From: an uncultured Prevotella sp.
GTDB taxonomy: Bacteria; Bacteroidota; Bacteroidia; Bacteroidales; Bacteroidaceae
Direction: 5' to 3'
Length of the DNA stretch: 64,000 nt
NCBI GenBank assembly: GCA_900770025.1
Contig: CAAGIW010000020.1
Location: 1-64,000 of the forward strand
Part shown: one piece after another, positions 8,978 through 16,532 of the stretch
How positions within the stretch are numbered: position 1 is the stretch's first letter
How the letters are laid out: every line of letters starts with the position of its first letter
Program-made: the position numbers and the translations under genes
Notes under the pieces: model-generated
Told to the model about the DNA's origin: nothing
The model's database searches: none
What the model saw: the letters and a program-made list of their open reading frames with translations, nothing else

Positions 8978-10012
8978 ATGATATCATTAGAATGTGATTA
9001 CAACAACGGGGCGCACCCCAAGGTGCTGCAACGTCTGGTCGATACCAATGCAGAACAGACGGGCTGCTATGGTTTCGACGTGTATTGTGATGAGGCCAAG
9101 AAGAAGATTATGGCGGCGTGCAGGAACGAGAATGCCGATATCTTCTTCATGTCGGGAGGCACGCAGACCAATGCCACGGTCATCGACTCTATCCTGCACT
9201 CCTATGAGGGAGTGATTTCGGTAGATACGGGGCATATCAACACCCACGAGGCCGGGTCGATAGAGTTTACCGAGCACAAAATCATCAATGTGCCCAACAA
9301 CAACGGCAAACTCACGGCCACCGTGTTAGAGACGTTTATGGAAAACTTCTTGGCCGACGGCAACAACATGCACGCCGTGTTTCCGGGATTGGTTTACATC
9401 ACCTTCCCCACCGAACTGGGCAGCATCTATACGGCACACGAACTGGACCAGCTCTACCGCATGTGCCGCAAGTATAAGTTGCCCCTCTATGTGGATGGTG
9501 CACGCTTGGGCTACGGACTCACCGCCACGGGCAGCGACATAGACCTGCCCTATCTGTCGAGCCACTGCGATGTGTTCTATATCGGCGGCACCAAGATAGG
9601 TGCGCTGTGTGGCGAGGCGGTGGTGTTCACCCACCACAATGCCTACGAACATTTCTTCAGCATACAGAAGCAGCATGGCGCCGTGCTGGCCAAGGGCCGC
9701 CTGTTGGGAGCGCAGTTTGATGCCCTGTTCACCGACAACCTCTACTTCGACATCGCCCGCCACGGCAATGTGATGGCCGAAGAGATGCGCGAGGTGTTCC
9801 GCAAGGCACGGTACGACTTCTATAACGACTCGCCCACCAACCAGCAGTTCGTGATTATCGACAACAAGGAGGTAAAACGCATCGAGAAAGAGGTGTCGTT
9901 CACCCATTGGGGACCGGCCGATGCCCACCACACCATCTGCCGCTTTGTCACCAGCTGGGCCACACGCCCCGAGGAGATAAAGGCCTTGGAAAAGGTGGTA
10001 ACGGGAGCCTGA
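8978..10012 (+). CDS. ltaE: Low-specificity threonine aldolase (PLP)
   Basis: PLP-dependent aldolase of the beta-eliminating lyase family, 344 aa. It cleaves L-threonine or L-allo-threonine to glycine and acetaldehyde in the cytoplasm. The PLP lysine is in FYIGGTKIGAL, preceded by the cofactor-holding LPLYVDGARLGYG. MSGGTQTN near residue 50 is the phosphate-binding region. I start at ATG 8978, since the -7 box at 8951-8958 excludes the longer frame. Some related Bacteroidetes enzymes act on other beta-hydroxy amino acids, so threonine is the likely but not proven substrate. The palindrome TTGATATATATCAA followed by seven A residues lies about 40 bp downstream. Confidence 0.9.
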   Translation: MISLECDYNNGAHPKVLQRLVDTNAEQTGCYGFDVYCDEAKKKIMAACRNENADIFFMSGGTQTNATVIDSILHSYEGVISVDTGHINTHEAGSIEFTEHKIINVPNNNGKLTATVLETFMENFLADGNNMHAVFPGLVYITFPTELGSIYTAHELDQLYRMCRKYKLPLYVDGARLGYGLTATGSDIDLPYLSSHCDVFYIGGTKIGALCGEAVVFTHHNAYEHFFSIQKQHGAVLAKGRLLGAQFDALFTDNLYFDIARHGNVMAEEMREVFRKARYDFYNDSPTNQQFVIIDNKEVKRIEKEVSFTHWGPADAHHTICRFVTSWATRPEEIKALEKVVTGA

Positions 10013-10101
10013 GATGCGCATCCTGCGCTATTGGAAGGGGGAGTCCCATCTTGATATATATCAAAAAAAGGATATATAGAACTGAAAAATGCGACAAAGC
10101 T

Positions 10102-10133
10102 ATTGTTGTGTACGCACACAATTCATATCTTTG
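10102..10133 (+). promoter_or_regulatory. Promoter with overlapping dyad (operator candidate)
   Basis: The -7 box TATCTTTG is at 10126-10133. Directly upstream, over the expected -33 position, lies the dyad ATTGT-T-GTG-TACG-CAC-ACAAT (10102-10122): eight paired bases with one extra T. This layout suggests a regulated promoter for the small gene at 10199. Confidence 0.5.
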
Positions 10134-10198
10134 CAATGCGTTCGTGAGAATGCACGTTATTCATTAGGTTAGTAGTTAATAGATTTAAGGTAAAGATT

Positions 10199-10294
10199 AT
10201 GTTATTAGATTTTCAAACAACGGTACAGTTGGTGACAGTGGCCATTGCGACTGTGTTGAGCGTGATTACGCTCGTCCACACCAAGGTACGTTGA
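10199..10294 (+). CDS. 31-residue hydrophobic peptide gene
   Basis: Small open frame of 31 codons. It reads MLLDFQTTVQ, then a hydrophobic stretch LVTVAIATVLSVITLV, then HTKVR. This is the pattern of a single-pass small membrane peptide with a basic C-terminus. A good ribosome site (TTAAGG, about 8 bp upstream) is present, which is uncommon in this window. It has its own promoter with an overlapping dyad and a strong terminator right behind it, so it is a complete transcription unit. I do not recognise a family. The short transcript could also be a regulatory RNA with an incidental frame. Confidence 0.6.
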   Translation: MLLDFQTTVQLVTVAIATVLSVITLVHTKVR

Positions 10295-10298
10295 AAAG

Positions 10299-10334
10299 GA
10301 GCGCGGGGTGAGAGATTCATACCGCGCTCTTTTT
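10299..10334 (+). terminator. Rho-independent terminator of the small-peptide gene
   Basis: Stem GAGCGCGG (10299-10306) pairs with CCGCGCTC (10322-10329), followed by TTTTTG. It begins 4 bp after the stop codon of the 31-residue frame. Confidence 0.85.
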
Positions 10335-10450
10335 GTTTATATGGTTTTTCACACTGCAGTTCTGCGGTGCCGATATTTGTAGATAACACATTACAAACCA
10401 GTGCTTTGAATCATTCTGCACACCAAATGGGAGACACACTCCCCGCGCAT

Positions 10451-10547
10451 CGTTTTGCAAAACGCACCATTTTGCATTGCAAAACGCACCATTTTGGAAC
10501 GCAAAACGCACCATTTTACAACGCAAAACGCACCATTTTGGAAAACG
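10451..10547 (-). repeat. 22-bp period repeat array (copy 2, inverted)
   Basis: Four to five units of GCAAAACGCACCATTTT with linkers, the reverse complement of the array at the window start. It fills most of the gap between the small-peptide terminator and the sirtuin gene; nothing else is seen in 10335-10450. Confidence 0.9.
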
Positions 10548-10603
10548 GCATGAAATGGTCTGTCTGTGTTATGCTATTTTCTTTCCGTGCTGTGCAGCAT
10601 TTT

Positions 10604-11308
10604 TCATCTTTCTTTGGCCAGCAATTCCGTCAGCAACTTCATTCCCTCCGAAGCCCCCTTCTGTATAAAGGTGATCTCATCCTGTCGGGCAGCGTTCACT
10701 GGTTTGGGGTCAATGAGATAGATGGGTGTGCCGGGGCGCACATAGCGGATGAGGCCTGCGGCAGGATAAACGTTGAGTGAGGTGCCGATGATGACGAAGA
10801 TATCCGCCTGCGAGGCTTGTTCCGCCGCCGCCTCTATCATGGGCACTGCCTCGCCGAAGAACACGATATAGGGTCGGAGCAGCGAACCGTCGCCCGCCTT
10901 TTCGCCCTCCTCCACCGTGTAGTGGTCGGCATCGAGGGTGCGCCAAAAGTGCGGGTTCTCGGTATCTCTCGACGAGCACACCTTCATCAGTTCCCCATGC
11001 AGATGTATCACATGGTTCGATCCGGCCCGTTCGTGCAGGTTGTCCACGTTCTGTGTCACCACCGTCACGTCGTAGTGTTGTTCCAGTTGTGCCACCAATC
11101 GGTGCCCTTCGTTGGGTTCAGCGTGTATCAGTTCTTTGCGCCGCGCATTGTAGAATTGGTTCACCAGCACGGGGTCGGCCAGCCATCCCTCGTGCGATGC
11201 CACCTGTTCCACGGGATAGTTCTCCCATAGTCCTCCGGCATCTCTGAATGTCTTGATGCCGCTCTCTGCCGACATTCCGGCTCCTGTCAGAATAACAATC
11301 TTCTTCAT
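10604..11308 (-). CDS. cobB: Sirtuin NAD-dependent protein deacylase
   Basis: Sir2-family NAD+-dependent lysine deacylase, 234 aa. NAD-binding motifs GAGMSAESG (residues 9-17) and FRDAGGLW, TQNVDN (85-90) and the catalytic histidine in HGE (104) are intact. Tyr53 and Arg56 in FYNARRKEL match the class III (SIRT5/CobB-like) pair that recognises succinyl- or malonyl-lysine. The usual four zinc cysteines are missing: the region after HGE has only one cysteine (KVCSSRD). Cytoplasmic, with no obvious operon partner. Its upstream region holds CCGGATTATCC-type repeats. Confidence 0.92.
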   Translation of the reverse strand: MKKIVILTGAGMSAESGIKTFRDAGGLWENYPVEQVASHEGWLADPVLVNQFYNARRKELIHAEPNEGHRLVAQLEQHYDVTVVTQNVDNLHERAGSNHVIHLHGELMKVCSSRDTENPHFWRTLDADHYTVEEGEKAGDGSLLRPYIVFFGEAVPMIEAAAEQASQADIFVIIGTSLNVYPAAGLIRYVRPGTPIYLIDPKPVNAARQDEITFIQKGASEGMKLLTELLAKER

Positions 11309-11351
11309 AGTGTGGGTTTTGTTTGGTTTTGCTTGTTTTTTTGGGGGCGTA

Positions 11352-11474
11352 GGGCCGGATTATCCGGATATTCCGGGTTATTTGGAGGGGCTTTTTTCCC
11401 GGGTTATCCGGATATTCCGGATTATCCGGAGGGGCTGTTTTTCCGGATTATCCGGATATTCCGGGTTATCCAGA
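11352..11474. repeat. CCGGATTATCCGGATATTCC tandem repeat region
   Basis: Three near-copies of about 42 bp built of CCGGATTATCCGGATATTCC followed by GGGTTAT and a GGAGGGGCT-containing linker. The core CCGGATaATCCGG is self-complementary. A second array of the same family lies at 25072-25185. Confidence 0.85.
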
Positions 11475-11485
11475 GGGGCTTCATT

Positions 11486-11524
11486 CGTAATTCAAAACTC
11501 GTAATTCGTAATTCAAAACTCGTA
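11486..11524. repeat. AATTCGTAATTC-type short repeat
   Basis: Tandem AATTCAAAACTCGTAATTCG units. The same family appears at 17936-18040, 31216-31262, 31443-31522 and 59164-59196. Together with the preceding array it fills the gap upstream of the FKBP cluster. Confidence 0.85.
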
Positions 11525-11597
11525 ATCCTTCGCTCCTTTGTTCCACAAAAATAGTTATTTTTAAGATAACATGCTAAGGGAATACAAAGAAAATGAG

Positions 11598-11605
11598 TAA
11601 ATTTG
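11598..11605 (+). promoter_or_regulatory. -7 promoter box TAAATTTG
   Basis: TAnnTTTG match 34 bp before the ATG of the first FKBP gene. It rules out the longer upstream reading frame as coding. Confidence 0.55.
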
Positions 11606-11638
11606 CAGGCATTTTTAATTCAAAACAAGACAAAAGTA

Positions 11639-12244
11639 ATGGACAAAGTGAGTTATGCCTTGGGATTAGGCATCGGCAACCAGTTGCGACAGATGGGCGC
11701 AGGCGAGTTGAACATCGATGATTTTGCAGCCGCCATCAAGGATGTGATTGCCGGCAATGAACTGAAAGTGAGCAACACCGAAGCACAGAAATTGGTGCAG
11801 GACTACTTCAGAAAGCAAGAGGAGAAAATCAATGCAGAGCGTGCCGTGAAAGGAAAGGCAGCACGCGAGGCAGGAGAGAAATATTTGGCCGAGAACGCCC
11901 AGAAAGAGGGAGTGGTGACATTGCCCAGCGGATTGCAGTATCAGGTGCTGAAAGAAGGCACGGGCAAGCAGCCCAAAGCCACCGACAGCGTGATGTGCCA
12001 CTACGAGGGTTTCCTCATCGACGGCACCGTGTTCGACAGCAGCGTGCAGCGTGGAGAGCCCGCCACCTTTGGCCTTCAGCAGGTGATTGCCGGCTGGACC
12101 GAGGGCTTGCAGCTGATGAAAGAGGGTGCCAAGTATCGCTTCTTCATCCCCTACATGCTGGGTTATGGCGAGAGCGGTGCAGGTGCGGCCATCCCGCCCT
12201 ATGCAGCGTTGATATTCGATGTGGAACTCATCAAGGTGGTATAA
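11639..12244 (+). CDS. FKBP-type peptidyl-prolyl isomerase, no signal peptide
   Basis: Peptidyl-prolyl cis-trans isomerase of the FkpA/FklB/Mip type, 201 aa. It has an N-terminal helical dimerisation domain (residues about 1-95, MDKVSYALGLGIG onward) and an FKBP domain (about 100-201). Active-site elements are intact: YEGFLIDGTVFDSS, the binding-pocket QQVIAGWTEGL with its tryptophan, and PYMLGYGESG. No signal peptide is visible, so it is predicted to be cytoplasmic. It is the first of three FKBP genes on this strand (gaps 63 and 6 bp). Confidence 0.93.
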   Translation: MDKVSYALGLGIGNQLRQMGAGELNIDDFAAAIKDVIAGNELKVSNTEAQKLVQDYFRKQEEKINAERAVKGKAAREAGEKYLAENAQKEGVVTLPSGLQYQVLKEGTGKQPKATDSVMCHYEGFLIDGTVFDSSVQRGEPATFGLQQVIAGWTEGLQLMKEGAKYRFFIPYMLGYGESGAGAAIPPYAALIFDVELIKVV

Positions 12245-12307
12245 TCCGCCCTGTCCACATCCTGAACAGCAGAAATTCAAATCATTAGTTACAATAAAGA
12301 AAAGCAA

Positions 12308-13183
12308 ATGAAAAAGTTAATCGCAGCAGTAGCCCTGGTGGCTGCTACAGCCGGCATGATTTCGTGCGGCAATTCCACTCCCAAGGCCAGCCTGAAGAGC
12401 GACATCGACACGCTGAGCTATGCCATCGGACTGGCACAGACCAACGGTCTGAAGGATTATTTGAAAAACATGGGCATCGACACCACCATGATGAATGAGT
12501 TCATCAAGGGCCTGAAGGCAGGTGCCGACGCAGGCGACGACAAGAAGAAGCAGGCCTACTTCACCGGTTATCAGATTGGTCAGCAAGTGTCTAACCAGAT
12601 GATGAAGGGCATCAACTACGAGTGCTTTGGCGACGACTCCACACAGAGCATCTCGCTGAAGAACTTCATGGCCGGCTTCATCGCAGGAGCCAAGGGCGAG
12701 AAGACCGCCTTTACACAAGACGAGGCCATGACCTTGGCACAGGAGAAGATGAAGGAACTGAAGGCCAAGAGCATGGAGAAGAAGTATGGCGCCAACCGCA
12801 TTGCCGGTGAGAAATTCTTGGCAGAGAATGGCAAGAAAGAGGGTGTGGTTACTCTGCCCAGCGGCGTTCAGTACAAGATATTGAAGGAAGGCAAGGGCCC
12901 CGTGCCCGCAGATACCTCGCTGGTGAAGATTCATTATGTGGGTCGCACCTTGGATAAGGATGGCGAGTTCGACAACTCTTACAGTCGCAAAGACCCCGTT
13001 CCCATGCGCTGCAACCAGGCCGTAAAGGGCTTCACCGAGGCACTCACCCACATGCCCGAGGGTTCGGTATGGGAGGTTTATATCCCCCAGGAATTGGGAT
13101 ATGCAGAGCGTGAGATGGGAAAGATCAAGCCTTTCTCCGTGCTTATCTTCAAGATTGAACTGGTACAGGCCAACGCAAAGTAA
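12308..13183 (+). CDS. FKBP-type isomerase lipoprotein with altered active site
   Basis: Second FKBP protein, 291 aa. The N-terminus MKKLIAAVAL...GMISCG has a lipobox with Cys20, so it should be a lipoprotein facing the periplasm. It has an FKBP N-terminal helical domain to about residue 180 and then an FKBP domain (KIHYVGRTLDKDGEFDNS). The pocket tryptophan found in its neighbours (GWTEAL) is phenylalanine here (KGFTEAL), and the DGTVFD element is DGEFDNS. Isomerase activity may therefore be reduced while chaperone activity remains. It sits 6 bp before the next FKBP gene. Confidence 0.9.
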   Translation: MKKLIAAVALVAATAGMISCGNSTPKASLKSDIDTLSYAIGLAQTNGLKDYLKNMGIDTTMMNEFIKGLKAGADAGDDKKKQAYFTGYQIGQQVSNQMMKGINYECFGDDSTQSISLKNFMAGFIAGAKGEKTAFTQDEAMTLAQEKMKELKAKSMEKKYGANRIAGEKFLAENGKKEGVVTLPSGVQYKILKEGKGPVPADTSLVKIHYVGRTLDKDGEFDNSYSRKDPVPMRCNQAVKGFTEALTHMPEGSVWEVYIPQELGYAEREMGKIKPFSVLIFKIELVQANAK

Positions 13184-13189
13184 CATCGC

Positions 13190-14089
13190 ATGAAAAAGAT
13201 GATGATCATGGCACTCGCTATTGCCGCGGGTGCCCTTTTCAATGGTGCGTCTGCACAGAAAAAGAGTGGCAAGAAGAAGGCGGCCGAAGCCCCCAAAGTG
13301 ACCCTCACCACCCCCAGCGACTCGCTGAGCTATGCTGCCGGAATGGCCATTACCAACGGCTTGAACACCTATCTGAAGCAGCAGTTTGGCGTGGACAGCA
13401 CCGACATGGAGCAGTTTATGCGCGGCTTCAAGCAGGCCGTGAGCAGTCAGAACGACAAGAACTTCAAGGCCTATGCCGCCGGTATCAGCATCGCCCAGCA
13501 GTTGACCGAGCGTATGCTCCCCTCGATGAAGGCCGACTTTACCGACACTCCCGACAGCATCAACCAGCAGCTTGCCATCGAAGGCTTCATGGCTGCCCTG
13601 CAGAAAAACCACGGAGTGATGACCGCCAAGCAGGCTGAGACACTGTTCACCGACAAGCGTGCCGCCAACAAGGCCGCCAAAGAAGAGAAACTTTATGGCG
13701 CCAACCGCAAGGCAGGCGAGGACTTCTTGGCCGAGAACAGCAAGAAAGAGGGCGTGGTTACTCTGCCCAGCGGACTGCAGTACAAGGTGCTGACCAAGGG
13801 AACGGGCGCCATACCCCAGGCCACCGACAAGGTGCAGGTGCACTACGAGGGCCGCTTGGTGGATGGCACCGTGTTCGATGCTTCCAAGAAGCACGGCGAC
13901 AAGCCCCTCACCTTTGCAGCCAATCAGGTGATCAAGGGATGGACAGAGGCACTCTGTCTGATGCCCGTGGGCAGCAAATGGGAGCTCTACATCCCCTACC
14001 AGTTGGCCTACGGAGAGCGCGATATGGGCACCATCAAGCCCTACAGTGCACTCCTCTTTACCGTGGAATTGCTGGGAATAGAAAAATAA
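13190..14089 (+). CDS. FKBP-type isomerase, secreted to periplasm
   Basis: Third FKBP protein, 299 aa. A type I signal peptide ends at GASA, leaving a mature N-terminal Gln-Lys-Lys, which agrees with the Bacteroidetes pattern of glutamine after signal peptidase I cleavage. A basic linker (KKSGKKKAAE) is followed by the helical domain and an FKBP domain with intact VHYEGRLVDGTVFDAS, GWTEAL and PYQLAYGERD. It likely assists folding of envelope proteins. It is cotranscribed with the lipoprotein paralogue (6-bp gap). Confidence 0.93.
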   Translation: MKKMMIMALAIAAGALFNGASAQKKSGKKKAAEAPKVTLTTPSDSLSYAAGMAITNGLNTYLKQQFGVDSTDMEQFMRGFKQAVSSQNDKNFKAYAAGISIAQQLTERMLPSMKADFTDTPDSINQQLAIEGFMAALQKNHGVMTAKQAETLFTDKRAANKAAKEEKLYGANRKAGEDFLAENSKKEGVVTLPSGLQYKVLTKGTGAIPQATDKVQVHYEGRLVDGTVFDASKKHGDKPLTFAANQVIKGWTEALCLMPVGSKWELYIPYQLAYGERDMGTIKPYSALLFTVELLGIEK

Positions 14090-14125
14090 TTGTCCGTTTT
14101 TGTTGCATATTACGAGGAAAATCTG

Positions 14126-14133
14126 TAAATTTG
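14126..14133 (+). promoter_or_regulatory. -7 promoter box TAAATTTG
   Basis: TAnnTTTG match 109 bp before the Lrp gene. The resulting leader of about 100 nt shows no obvious structure. Confidence 0.5.
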
Positions 14134-14242
14134 CTTACTTTTTGACACTGATAGCCCTTGCAAAGAGCGTTTGTGTAAAGTACAGCATCTATAACATAAC
14201 CACGGTGCCCGTGCAAAACAGGGCACCCCATTTTCAAGCAAT

Positions 14243-14707
14243 ATGGACAAAATTGACAACTTGGACAAAAAGATTCTGAGTATCCTCTCCAAAAACGCAC
14301 GCATCCCATTCAAGGATGTGGCAGCAGAGTGTGGCGTGTCGAGAGCAGCCATCCACCAGCGTGTGCAGCACCTGATAGAGGGAAATGTGATTATGGGAAG
14401 CGGCTTCGACGTGAACCCCAAGAGCCTTGGCTATCACACCTGCACCTATGTGGGTCTCACCTTGGAGCGAGGCAGCATGTATAAAGACGTGGTGGAGCGC
14501 CTGCAACACATCCCCGAGGTGGTGGAATGCCACTTTACCACCGGTCCCTACACCATGCTCATCAAGCTCTTTGCGCGCGACAACGAACAGCTGATGCACC
14601 TGCTTAACGGTTGCCTGCAGGAGATTCCGGGCGTAACTGCCACGGAAACCCTCATCTCGTTGGAGCAGAGCATCAAGAGAGAGATACCCGTTCAGGTGGA
14701 CAAATAA
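14243..14707 (+). CDS. Lrp/AsnC-family transcriptional regulator
   Basis: Amino-acid-responsive regulator, 154 aa, full length. N-terminal winged helix: LDKKILSILSKNARIPFKDVA with the recognition helix in VSRAAIHQRVQHL. C-terminal RAM (ligand-binding) domain from about residue 65 to 145, with PEVVECHFTTGPYTMLI. It lies 19 bp before the hydrolase/dipeptidase fusion gene on the same strand, so it may control that peptide-degrading operon and itself. The effector is unknown. Confidence 0.93.
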   Translation: MDKIDNLDKKILSILSKNARIPFKDVAAECGVSRAAIHQRVQHLIEGNVIMGSGFDVNPKSLGYHTCTYVGLTLERGSMYKDVVERLQHIPEVVECHFTTGPYTMLIKLFARDNEQLMHLLNGCLQEIPGVTATETLISLEQSIKREIPVQVDK

Positions 14708-14726
14708 GGATGGATTCCATCGCAAC

Positions 14727-16484
14727 ATGAACCACTTTGACTGGAAACAACAACTGAGAAGTGGCATCTATGGCCACTACCGTCATGCCAACAGGCGTGC
14801 CATCATCGGCATCACCGCCAATTATAGCGAGCGAACCTGCAAAATCCTCGACTATTATTACAAGGCAGTGGTCGCCGCCGGTGGCACGCCTGTGCTCGTT
14901 CCGCCCGTGGCCAACCAGCAGGTGATAGCCAACACGCTCGACCATATCGACGCGCTGATACTGAGCGGAGGGGCCGACTACAACCCCCTTTATGCCGGAG
15001 AAGAGCCCGAAAGGGGCTTGGGCGGCATCAACAGCGAGCGCGACCTGCCCGAACTCTGGCTCACACGCATGGCCTATCACCGCCAACTGCCCATACTGGG
15101 TATATGCAGAGGCATACAGACTATGGCCGTGGCATTGGACGGCAGGGTGAAACAAGACATCAACGACGGCACCAGCAGGATAAAACACAGTCAGGAGGCC
15201 GACAGAAACGTGGCCACTCACACCGTGAGGGTGGCCGAACAGAGCCTGCTGCACCGCCTGTATGGCACCACCACATTGGCCGTCAACTCGTTCCATCACC
15301 AGGCAGTGGCCGACACAGGGGGCAGGTTCCGAACCATTGCCACCTCCCCCGACGGCATCATCGAGGCCATGGAAAGCACCGAGATGAAGCCGCTCTTGGG
15401 CGTGCAATGGCATCCCGAGTGCCTCGAAAGCGGTGCCCCCCTGTTCCAATGGATAGTGGAACAGGCCGAAGCCTACCGCGAGGCCCGGCAGGTGCACAGC
15501 GACATCCTGACCCTCGACACCCACTGCGACACGCCCATGCTCTTCCCGAAAGACATCAACTTTGCCACGCGCGACGACCGAATCCTTGTGGATCTGCACA
15601 AGATGAGCGAGGGCGGATTGGATGCCACCATCATGGTTTGCTATCTGCCGCAACCCAAAGTCGGACAGGATTTCTGCGAGGTGGCCCCCTTCAGCGTGCC
15701 GAACCCCACCGCCTATGCCGACTTGATATTCGACAGAATTGAGCAGATGGTGGAGGCCAACAGCGATGCCGTGGGACTGGCACGCACCGTGGAGCAGCTC
15801 TGTATGCTGAAACAGCAGGGCCGAAAGGCCATTATGCTGGGCATAGAGAACGGACTGGCACTCAACGGCAATCCGCAGTTGCTGCAGCATTTCAAAGACC
15901 GCGGCGTGGTGTATGTCACCCTGTGTCACAACGGCGACAACGATCTCTGCGACAGTGCCAAGGGCAATGCCACCCACGGGGGCGTGAGCAAATTGGGCGA
16001 GCAGGTGATAGCCGAGATGAACCGACTGGGCATGATGGTGGACCTGAGCCATGCTTCGGAGCAGAGTTTCTACGATGCACTGCAACTGAGTGCCACCCCC
16101 ATCGTGTGCAGCCACAGCAGTGCCCGCAGTCTGTGCAACCATCCGCGCAACCTTACCGACGACCAGATGAGGGCATTGGCAGCCAAGGGCGGCGTGGCGC
16201 AGATCACACTCTACCCGGGATTCCTTGCCGCTTCGGGAAGGGCCACCCTGCTCGATGCCCTGCAGCACTTGGAACACGCCATCAGCATCATGGGCATCGA
16301 CCACGTGGGCATAGGCACCGACTTCGACGGCGACGGCGGAGTGCCCGGCATTGCCGATGCCTCGGAGGTGCTGAACGTGACACGCCACCTGCTGGCCCGC
16401 AGATATAGCATGGCCGACATACAGAAGATATGGGGCGGAAACTTTATGCGAGTGATGCAGCAGGTGCAGGATGCCGCAAGATAA
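14727..16484 (+). CDS. Fused gamma-glutamyl hydrolase (C26) and membrane dipeptidase (M19)
   Basis: Two enzymes in one 585-aa chain. Residues about 24-250 form a class I glutamine amidotransferase-like peptidase C26 domain (gamma-glutamyl hydrolase/PuuD type): GICRGIQ with Cys127, and VQWHPE with His229 and Glu231. Residues about 257-580 form a renal-dipeptidase (M19) domain: zinc motif DTHCDT (His266, Asp268), the bridging glutamate in LGIENG, histidines in MVDLSHASE and CSHSSAR, and GIGTDFDGDGG. The combination would cut a gamma-glutamyl bond and then a dipeptide. No signal peptide is visible, so it is probably cytoplasmic. It is cotranscribed with the Lrp gene and the cyclase gene (48-bp gap). 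Confidence 0.9.
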   Translation: MNHFDWKQQLRSGIYGHYRHANRRAIIGITANYSERTCKILDYYYKAVVAAGGTPVLVPPVANQQVIANTLDHIDALILSGGADYNPLYAGEEPERGLGGINSERDLPELWLTRMAYHRQLPILGICRGIQTMAVALDGRVKQDINDGTSRIKHSQEADRNVATHTVRVAEQSLLHRLYGTTTLAVNSFHHQAVADTGGRFRTIATSPDGIIEAMESTEMKPLLGVQWHPECLESGAPLFQWIVEQAEAYREARQVHSDILTLDTHCDTPMLFPKDINFATRDDRILVDLHKMSEGGLDATIMVCYLPQPKVGQDFCEVAPFSVPNPTAYADLIFDRIEQMVEANSDAVGLARTVEQLCMLKQQGRKAIMLGIENGLALNGNPQLLQHFKDRGVVYVTLCHNGDNDLCDSAKGNATHGGVSKLGEQVIAEMNRLGMMVDLSHASEQSFYDALQLSATPIVCSHSSARSLCNHPRNLTDDQMRALAAKGGVAQITLYPGFLAASGRATLLDALQHLEHAISIMGIDHVGIGTDFDGDGGVPGIADASEVLNVTRHLLARRYSMADIQKIWGGNFMRVMQQVQDAAR

Positions 16485-16532
16485 CACGGCGGATGGCCCT
16501 GCAAACCATCTGCCACCAATAAAGAAAACAAG

